From positions 1 to 10,667 of the forward strand of contig DASULA010000173.1 in assembly GCA_036278435.1 (NCBI GenBank): a stretch of DNA of 10,667 bases, given 5' to 3'. A program made the translations under genes and the position numbers. Within the stretch, counting starts at the first letter, position 1. Each line of letters begins with the position of its first letter. This DNA is from DASULA01 sp036278435. Its GTDB lineage: Bacteria; Actinomycetota; Actinomycetes; Mycobacteriales; DASULA01. The notes beneath the pieces are model-generated. The model was not told the origin of the DNA. It saw nothing but the letters and a program-made list of their open reading frames with translations, and made no database searches. Shown piece after piece: positions 6,749-10,667 of this stretch.

Positions 6749-6958
6749 TTAACCCTCGGCCTGCTGTGGAGAGTTCCCCTCTAGCAGTGAGCGCACCTCA
6801 GACTCCTTGTAGCGGCGGTGGCCGCCCAGAGTCCTGATCGAGGTGAGCTTGCCGGCCTTGGCCCATCGGGTCACGGTCTTCGGATCGACACGAAACATCG
6901 TGGCGACCTCGGCCGGCGTCAGCAGCGGCTCGGCATCGGTGGTTTGGCGCGTGGTCAT
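6749..6958 (-). CDS. bldC: BldC, MerR-like developmental transcription regulator
   Basis: This 69-aa protein consists almost entirely of a MerR-type winged helix-turn-helix. Residues about 8-50 (from DAEPLLTPAEVATMFRVDPK through LTSIRTLGGHRRY) match, as I recall it, Streptomyces BldC essentially residue for residue. It lacks the coiled coil and effector domain of classical MerR proteins, as BldC does. In Streptomyces BldC binds AT-rich direct repeats as cooperative head-to-tail multimers and delays development, keeping vegetative growth going before sporulation. I chose the ATG at 6958 because it gives the family length. It is preceded by a GAAGGGA ribosome site about 7 bases upstream. An in-frame ATG at 7042 would add 28 unrelated residues and lies inside the likely promoter. 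The start sits 151 bp past the conserved hypothetical gene on the same strand, with its own promoter between. The double stop and hairpin suggest a discrete, well-terminated transcript. Confidence 0.97.
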   Translation of the reverse strand: MTTRQTTDAEPLLTPAEVATMFRVDPKTVTRWAKAGKLTSIRTLGGHRRYKESEVRSLLEGNSPQQAEG

Positions 6959-7019
6959 GGCTGGTCCCTTCTGCCACCTGGTCGGTTCGCGATTCCCCTC
7001 CGGCGAACCGACCAATGTC

Positions 7020-7053
7020 CATGATGCACCATTTAACCGCATCTATCAAATGG
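7020..7053 (-). promoter_or_regulatory. Probable bldC promoter with a 10-bp-phased repeat
   Basis: On the minus strand TTGATA (7049-7044) and CATCAT (7026-7021) are 17 bases apart, a good -35 with a moderate -10. They predict a start near 7014 and a leader of about 55 bases. On the + strand CAT occurs at 7020, 7030 and 7040, exactly 10 bp apart and A/T-rich, across the whole core promoter. An inverted repeat CCATTT-N13-AAATGG (7029-7053) overlaps the -35. The phased direct repeats suit BldC's known head-to-tail binding, so autoregulation is a reasonable inference. Confidence 0.55.
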
Positions 7054-7087
7054 CCTGACGGGCTCAATTGGTGCTAGTCGCCCGGGA

Positions 7088-7133
7088 TCACCCGAACGGG
7101 GTGAACGATTCAGTTGGCCGATTCGACCAACTG
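7088..7133 (-). terminator. Two small hairpins at the 3' end of the bldC-linked hypothetical gene
   Basis: CAGTTGG (7111-7117) pairs with CCAACTG (7127-7133); this stem lies within the last codons and includes part of the TGA stop. Just downstream on the minus strand TCACCC (7088-7093) pairs with GGGTGA (7099-7104) around GAACG. Together they could end or slow transcription before the bldC promoter. Stems of 6-7 bp are modest, and there is no T-run. Confidence 0.38.
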
Positions 7134-7979
7134 GGCCGTTCGCCAGCGTGTAATAACCCGATCGTACGCTGTCGCGGCATCCTCTATGTCACCGCGTCCC
7201 AGCGCCGCCATCGCCACGGCCACATCGCCGGCCGAATCGTCGGCCCGCAGCTCCTCGTCACCGAGCAGGTACACCAGTCCGCCGTAGTCGAGTTCCACCA
7301 CCGAACGCGGATGGAACTCCTCCAGCCAGCGGGCGACGTCCTCCACCGAGGACAGCACCGGACCGCCGGCCGCGGCCTTGCGCAACGCGGCCAGCGCGCG
7401 GGCGGCCCGGCGCCGGGCGGCCGACATCTCGGTCGCGTACACCAGCGAACGTTCCACCACCGCGTCCACCGGCCGCCGGTGCTGATCGGTGTCCGCGCCC
7501 AACCGCAGCCGCCGCTCGGCCCGGTCGAACAGCAGGAACCAGCGCACCGGGACCGACCACCGGTTGGTCATCACGTGCACCCGCAGGTCCGGATGGCAGG
7601 ACGACCAGCGGGCCCGGGCCGCCGCCGCGGCGGCGATCTCGGTCCGGGACAGCATGCTGGCCACCACCCGCTCGGGCATCGTCGTGGCCAGATCGGCGGC
7701 TGCCTGCCAACAGCGCACGGTCAGCCGCCACGGGCAGATCAACGGGACGCCGTCGACGTAGGTGACGTAGGCGTGCTCGGCCAGGTCACCCTCCCGCGGC
7801 ACCCGGGCAGCCGACCGCAGTGCGGCACCGAGCCCCACGGCCCGCTCCAGGGCCGGGCCGTGTACCCGCCCGGGGGCCCGACCGCGGTGCAGGTAGTCCT
7901 CCCAGTGCCGGCGCTCGCCGGCGGGGAACGCGGCCAGCGGCTCGTACACGCGCAACTGGGCGGAGTACGGCGGAATCAC
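7110..7979 (-). CDS. Conserved hypothetical protein of the bldC-vdh neighbourhood
   Basis: This 289-aa protein begins MIPPYSAQLRVYEPLAAFP, an N-terminus I associate with an actinobacterial protein encoded between bldC and the valine dehydrogenase gene; its function is not known to me. Visible features are a PWRLTVRCW segment near residue 85, and an Ala-rich helix following PERVVASMLSRTEIAAAA. A central aromatic/charged region (NRWSVPVRWFLLFDRAERRL) comes next. A second Arg/Ala-rich helix lies near 185-200, and an acidic C-terminal part ends in a helical AVAMAALGRGDIEDAATAYD segment. There is no signal peptide or clear membrane span, so it is probably cytosolic. The GTG at 7979 has no Shine-Dalgarno, and no further in-frame start was seen upstream, so a leaderless transcript is possible. 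It is divergent from the Leu/Val dehydrogenase gene (259 bp) and precedes bldC. Gene confidence is high; functional confidence is nil. Confidence 0.88.
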   Translation of the reverse strand: MIPPYSAQLRVYEPLAAFPAGERRHWEDYLHRGRAPGRVHGPALERAVGLGAALRSAARVPREGDLAEHAYVTYVDGVPLICPWRLTVRCWQAAADLATTMPERVVASMLSRTEIAAAAAARARWSSCHPDLRVHVMTNRWSVPVRWFLLFDRAERRLRLGADTDQHRRPVDAVVERSLVYATEMSAARRRAARALAALRKAAAGGPVLSSVEDVARWLEEFHPRSVVELDYGGLVYLLGDEELRADDSAGDVAVAMAALGRGDIEDAATAYDRVITRWRTAQLVESAN

Positions 7980-7991
7980 GCAAGCGATGGT

Positions 7992-8012
7992 CGCACGCCG
8001 GGTAGGCGTGCG
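7992..8012. promoter_or_regulatory. Perfect 8-bp inverted repeat upstream of the bldC-linked hypothetical gene
   Basis: CGCACGCC (7992-7999) and GGCGTGCG (8005-8012) flank GGGTA. The repeat begins 13 bases upstream of the GTG at 7979. If that mRNA is leaderless, it covers about -13 to -33, the place for a repressor operator. If a longer leader exists, it would be a hairpin near the start codon. The alternatives cannot be separated by eye. Confidence 0.4.
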
Positions 8013-8110
8013 CAGACCGCTCCGGAAAGGCCGGCATACATCACGTCGCGCCTCCGGTGCCCTCGCCGGCCGCCCGTGGCGTCGGTGACCGGCCGACGCC
8101 CTCGACGGGT

Positions 8111-8136
8111 GGAACCCGGGCCCGGATCGGACCGTT
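8111..8136 (+). promoter_or_regulatory. Possible ECF-sigma promoter of the Leu/Val dehydrogenase gene
   Basis: GGAAC (8111-8115) and GTT (8134-8136) are separated by exactly 18 bases, the spacing of SigR/SigH/SigE-type promoters (GGAA-N18-GTT). The predicted start near 8142 leaves a leader of roughly 95 bases. A perfect 8-bp stem, GGCGTCGG (8078-8085) with CCGACGCC (8093-8100), lies just upstream and could be an operator. A TACGCT at 8156-8161 is an alternative housekeeping -10 without a good -35. Unconfirmed. Confidence 0.32.
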
Positions 8137-8238
8137 TCCCTCGGTCCGGCTCATCTACGCTGTGTCGCGGGGCACATCCCGCCCCGGCAGGGCCAGCCCC
8201 ACAAGGGCACGGCCGACGCTTCGACCGCAGGAGCCAGC

Positions 8239-9300
8239 GTGACCGTCTTCTCGTCCAGCCACGAGCAGGTCGTCTTCTGCCACGACCCGACTTCGGGACT
8301 CCGCGCCATCATCGCGATCTACTCCACTGCCCTGGGTCCCGCGCTGGGCGGCACCCGCTTCTACGACTACCCCACCGAGGACGACGCGTTGGCCGACGTG
8401 TTGAACCTGGCCAGGGGGATGGCGTACAAGAACGCCATGGCCGGGCTGGACCTGGGCGGGGGCAAGGCGGTGATCTGGGGTGACCCGGCGCGGGACAAGA
8501 CCGAGGCCGTGCTGCGCGCCTACGGCAGGTTCGTCCAGTCCCTCGGCGGCCGTTACATCACCGCGTGCGACGTGGGCACCTACGTGCGGGACATGGACGT
8601 CGTCGCCCGCGAGTGCCGGTACGTCACCGGCCGCTCGCCGGAGCACGGCGGGGCCGGCGACTCGTCGATCCTGACCGCCTTCGGCGTCTTCCAGGGCATG
8701 CGGGCCAGCGCCGAGCACTCGTGGGGCTCGCCGTCCCTGGCCGGCCGCCGGGTCGGCATCGCCGGGGTGGGCAAGGTCGGCCACCACCTGGTGGGCCACC
8801 TGGTCTCCGACGGCGCCGTGGTGGTCGTCACCGACGTGGACGCCCAGGCGGTCGAGCGGGTGCGCGCCGCGCATCCGCGGGTCGAGGTGGCCCCGGACGC
8901 CGACGCGCTGATCCGGGCCGATCTGGACGTCTACGCGCCGTGCGCGCTGGGCGGGGCGCTGAACGACGACACGGTGGCCAACCTGACCGCCAAGGTGGTG
9001 TGCGGCGCGGCCAACAACCAGCTCGCGCACGCCGGGATCGAGAAGGTCCTCGACGACCGCGGCATCCTCTACGCGCCGGACTACGTGGTGAACTCCGGCG
9101 GGGTGATCCAGGTCGCCGACGAGATCGAGGGGTTCAACTTCGAGCGCGCCCGGGCCAAGGCGGCCCAGATCTACGACACCACCCGCCGGGTGTTCGCCCT
9201 GGGCGCCGAGGACGGCGTGCCGCCGGCGGTGGCCGCCGACCGGCTGGCCGAGCGCCGGATGGCCGACATCGGACGGCTGCGGACCGTGCTGGTGCGATGA
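8239..9300 (+). CDS. vdh: NAD-dependent leucine/valine dehydrogenase
   Basis: This 353-aa member of the Glu/Leu/Phe/Val dehydrogenase family is the length of Leu/Val dehydrogenases. It reversibly deaminates branched-chain amino acids to 2-oxo acids and ammonia with NAD. The N-terminal catalytic domain has GPALGGTR at 33-40, Lys64 in MAYKNAMAGL (substrate carboxylate) and Lys76 in LGGGKA (catalytic). Asp111 lies in TACDVGT. The Rossmann domain has GIAGVGKVG near 173-181 and an acidic TDVD after the second strand, favouring NAD over NADP. CGAANNQLA and YVVNSGGVIQVADE are typical of Leu/Val dehydrogenases. GTG at 8239 is preceded by AGGAG ending 5 bases upstream. The position next to bldC matches Streptomyces vdh, hence the symbol; leucine preference cannot be excluded. 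It provides precursors for branched fatty acids and polyketides or catabolises Val, Leu and Ile. Confidence 0.94.
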   Translation: MTVFSSSHEQVVFCHDPTSGLRAIIAIYSTALGPALGGTRFYDYPTEDDALADVLNLARGMAYKNAMAGLDLGGGKAVIWGDPARDKTEAVLRAYGRFVQSLGGRYITACDVGTYVRDMDVVARECRYVTGRSPEHGGAGDSSILTAFGVFQGMRASAEHSWGSPSLAGRRVGIAGVGKVGHHLVGHLVSDGAVVVVTDVDAQAVERVRAAHPRVEVAPDADALIRADLDVYAPCALGGALNDDTVANLTAKVVCGAANNQLAHAGIEKVLDDRGILYAPDYVVNSGGVIQVADEIEGFNFERARAKAAQIYDTTRRVFALGAEDGVPPAVAADRLAERRMADIGRLRTVLVR

Positions 9301-9453
9301 CACCGGTGGGACGCGTCGCCACTGCGGCGGGCAGGACGGCGGGCACGGTGGCAGGCGGGCCGGCAAACACGGTCGAACGGCTGGATCCGGCGTCCGGTCT
9401 GGCCAAAGATCGATCGGAAACGCCCGGTCGGCAAGCTCATGGCGGAAGGCGAC

Positions 9454-9482
9454 GTGCTCTCACAAGCCGAGCCCTGTACGGT
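9454..9482 (+). promoter_or_regulatory. Possible promoter of the DUF3073 gene
   Basis: TACGGT (9477-9482) fits the TANNNT -10 of actinobacterial housekeeping promoters. The hexamer 17 bases upstream (GTGCTC, 9454-9459) is a poor -35. The predicted start near 9489 gives a leader of about 70 bases. The 258-bp gap after the dehydrogenase gene makes a separate promoter likely, but this one is tentative. Confidence 0.33.
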
Positions 9483-9558
9483 AGAGGCACGAACGGTGCC
9501 ACGTATCGGGGCCGCCCAGTGCAGGCCGCCCCGTTGTTCTGTGCGAGGGGGTCGAGCC

Positions 9559-9744
9559 ATGGGGCGCGGCCGTGCTAAGGCGAAGCAGCAGAAGGTCGCC
9601 CGTGAGCTGAAGTACAGCTCCCCGAATACCGACCTGACCGCCCTGCAGCGCGAGCTCTCCGGTTCCTCGTCGGCGTCCACCGGTGACCGGGACGAGGTCC
9701 ACGAGGACGAGTACGACGACGACCGCTGGGCGTCTTCACGGTAG
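9559..9744 (+). CDS. DUF3073 family small protein
   Basis: This 61-aa protein begins MGRGRAKAKQQKVARELKYS, followed by SPNTDLTALQRELSG. This is the hallmark of DUF3073, a short actinobacterial family of unknown function. The N-terminal third is strongly basic (Arg/Lys) and the C-terminal third strongly acidic (DRDEVHEDEYDDDRW), linked by a Ser-rich stretch. This charge layout suggests nucleic-acid or ribosome-associated contacts, but that is inference. The ATG at 9559 has a GAGGGGG ribosome site 7 bases upstream. An in-frame ATG at 9439 would add 40 residues not seen in the family. The gene stands between the Leu/Val dehydrogenase and the convergent glutamate dehydrogenase, with its own likely promoter and a hairpin after the stop. 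Confidence 0.92.
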   Translation: MGRGRAKAKQQKVARELKYSSPNTDLTALQRELSGSSSASTGDRDEVHEDEYDDDRWASSR

Positions 9745-9761
9745 ACATCCGGGGTGCGCCG

Positions 9762-9791
9762 CCCACCGACCCGATCCAGGATCGGAGTGGG
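9762..9791 (+). terminator. Hairpin after the DUF3073 gene
   Basis: CCCAC (9762-9766) pairs with GTGGG (9787-9791), and inside, CCGATCC (9771-9777) pairs with GGATCGG (9779-9785) around a single A. In practice this closes as a 6-bp stem with a 3-base loop. It lies 17 bases after the stop codon. No T-run follows. Confidence 0.5.
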
Positions 9792-9846
9792 GCGCGGGTT
9801 TCCCGGATGCCGACGGTGAGGCGGGATCGGCGGCCTGACGGTTTCG

Positions 9847-9886
9847 CGCGACGGTCAGGGGTGCTGACGCACCCCTGACCGTCGCG
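9847..9886. terminator. Perfect 18-bp hairpin between convergent genes
   Basis: CGCGACGGTCAGGGGTGC (9847-9864) is exactly complementary to 9869-9886 around the loop TGAC. It is the longest perfect stem I found in the window. It sits between the DUF3073 gene (+, ends 9744) and the glutamate dehydrogenase gene (-, ends 9984). It can act on both strands and is most likely a bidirectional terminator. There is no T-run on either side. Confidence 0.8.
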
Positions 9887-9900
9887 TACCTACCGTGGCC

Positions 9901-10001
9901 CAGATCACACCGTCGTTCAGATCACACCGTCGTTCAGTTCACGCCACGACTCGGATCACGCCAGACTCGGATCACGCCAGGGCTCAGATCACACCGTGGG
10001 C
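9901..10001 (-). repeat. 17-bp tandem array built from the last codons of gdhA
   Basis: Six units lie end to end: 9901-9917, 9918-9934, 9935-9951, 9952-9967 (16 bp), 9968-9984 and 9985-10001. The first two are identical (CAGATCACACCGTCGTT). The last is the 3' end of the gdhA coding sequence, so the others look like successive duplications of it. On the minus strand most copies carry GG(T/C)GTGATC(T/C)GA, the codons for Gly-Val-Ile-stop. A period of 17 shifts frame at each unit. Homology-driven slippage is the likely origin; a regulatory role is unknown. Confidence 0.85.
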
Positions 10002-10667
10002 CAGCATGGCGTCGGCGACCGCGACGAACCCGGCGACGTTGGCCCCGAGCACGTAGTTGCCCGGGTCGCCGTACTCCTCCGACGTGGCGTGGCAGCGGGC
10101 GTGGATGTCGGACATGATGCGCGACAGCCGTTGCTCGGTGTGCTCGAACGACCACGAGTCACGTGCCGCGTTCTGCTGCATCTCCAGGGCGGAGGTGGCC
10201 ACCCCGCCGGCGTTGGCCGCCTTGCCCGGCCCGAACGCCACCCCGGACTCGCGCAGCACCCGCACCGCGGCCGGCGTGCACGGCATGTTCGCGCCCTCTC
10301 CGACCGCCACGCAGCCGTTGCGGACCAGGCCCACGGCGTCCTGCTCGTCCAGCTCGTTCTGGGTCGCGCAGGGCAGGGCCACCTGGCACGGCACCTGCCA
10401 CACTCGCCCGCCGGGCAGGTAGTGGGCATCGGCGCCGACCAGTCGGGCGTAGTCGGCGATCCGGCCGCGCTGAACCTCCTTGACCTGCCTGAGCAGGTCA
10501 AGGTCGATGCCCTTCTCGTGCGTCACATACCCGGCCGAGTCCGAGCAGGCCACCACCCGGCCGCCGAGTTGGTGCACCTTCTCGATCGCGTAGATGGCCA
10601 CGTTGCCCGAGCCGGACACCACCACGGTCTTGCCGTCGAGGGTGTCGCCGCGGGCGGCCAGCATCTC
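9984..10667 (-). CDS. gdhA: NADP-specific glutamate dehydrogenase, C-terminal half (5' partial)
   Basis: The 227 visible residues form the C-terminal half of hexameric GdhA, about 450 aa in full; the gene continues past the right edge. It makes glutamate from 2-oxoglutarate and ammonia with NADPH in the cytosol. The segment after GKTVVVSGSGNVAIYAIEKV is the Rossmann nucleotide-binding loop. ALPCATQNELD, VAVGEGANMPCTPAA, GPGKAANAGGVATSALEMQQ and the ending GANVAGFVAVADAMLAHGVI closely match E. coli-type GdhA. The catalytic lysines are in the missing half. The first visible codon (GAG) is internal; the ATG at 10664 is not the start. The last codons form one unit of a 17-bp tandem array. It converges on DUF3073 and the Leu/Val dehydrogenase, separated by strong hairpins. 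Confidence 0.96.
   Translation of the reverse strand, partial: EMLAARGDTLDGKTVVVSGSGNVAIYAIEKVHQLGGRVVACSDSAGYVTHEKGIDLDLLRQVKEVQRGRIADYARLVGADAHYLPGGRVWQVPCQVALPCATQNELDEQDAVGLVRNGCVAVGEGANMPCTPAAVRVLRESGVAFGPGKAANAGGVATSALEMQQNAARDSWSFEHTEQRLSRIMSDIHARCHATSEEYGDPGNYVLGANVAGFVAVADAMLAHGVI

Noticed and set aside
6959..7042. Longer BldC start at 7042
   Set aside because: It adds 28 residues unknown in BldC and the ATG lies inside the predicted promoter; the ATG at 6958 gives the family length with a ribosome site.
7068..8483. 471-codon + frame over the bldC-linked hypothetical gene and the start of vdh
   Set aside because: It runs antisense to one conserved gene and into another in the wrong frame, and its sequence is low-complexity His/Gly/Arg/Pro.
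8155..9366. 403-codon open frame antisense to the Leu/Val dehydrogenase
   Set aside because: Shadow of a clearly recognised enzyme; composition is typical of antisense GC-rich frames.
9439..9558. Longer DUF3073 start at 9439
   Set aside because: The added 40 residues do not belong to the family, and GAGGGGG immediately precedes the ATG at 9559.
9901..10001. CRISPR-like repeat array
   Set aside because: Units are contiguous with no spacers and derive from the gdhA 3' end.

Overview
The window looks like chromosome of a high-GC actinomycete. Coding frames are strongly biased to G/C at the third codon position, GTG starts are common, and there is a near-identical copy of BldC, the small MerR-like developmental regulator of Actinobacteria. 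The order bldC / conserved hypothetical / branched-chain amino-acid dehydrogenase / DUF3073 resembles, from memory, the Streptomyces bldC-vdh neighbourhood. The genus cannot be fixed from the sequence; a filamentous actinomycete is my inference. No insertion sequence, phage gene, tRNA, rRNA or CRISPR array is visible.

Left part (1-4031). An unrecognised Cys-rich protein enters from the left edge on the + strand. It converges on a berberine-bridge-type FAD oxidoreductase (-), and the two stop codons sit in one shared hairpin. Next, also on the minus strand, come a 193-aa hypothetical protein ending in a hexapeptide repeat and a TetR-family repressor with a Pro/Ala/Thr repeat tail, followed by a hairpin terminator.

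Centre (4032-6748). The TetR gene is divergent from a 732-aa MMPL/RND-type membrane transporter. Only 43 bp separate the starts, and those bases hold an imperfect inverted repeat but no Shine-Dalgarno for either gene. A local repressor-transporter pair with leaderless transcripts is the simplest reading. A stretch of about 370 bp without a supported gene follows.

Right part (6749-10667). bldC (-) has its own promoter region with a three-copy, 10-bp-phased CAT repeat. Upstream is a conserved 289-aa protein of unknown function (-). Divergent from it are a leucine/valine dehydrogenase (+) and a 61-aa DUF3073 protein (+). These converge on the C-terminal half of NADP-type glutamate dehydrogenase (-, cut by the window end). 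Two amino-acid dehydrogenases, one expected to release ammonia and one to assimilate it, therefore face each other across a small gene and strong hairpins.

The least expected structural signals are a 17-bp tandem array made from the last codons of the glutamate dehydrogenase gene, the phased repeat in the bldC promoter, and the fact that three minus-strand genes carry short tandem repeats at or across their 3' ends. I did not find a clear new multi-gene system; the candidates are regulatory and repeat structures plus two uncharacterised proteins.
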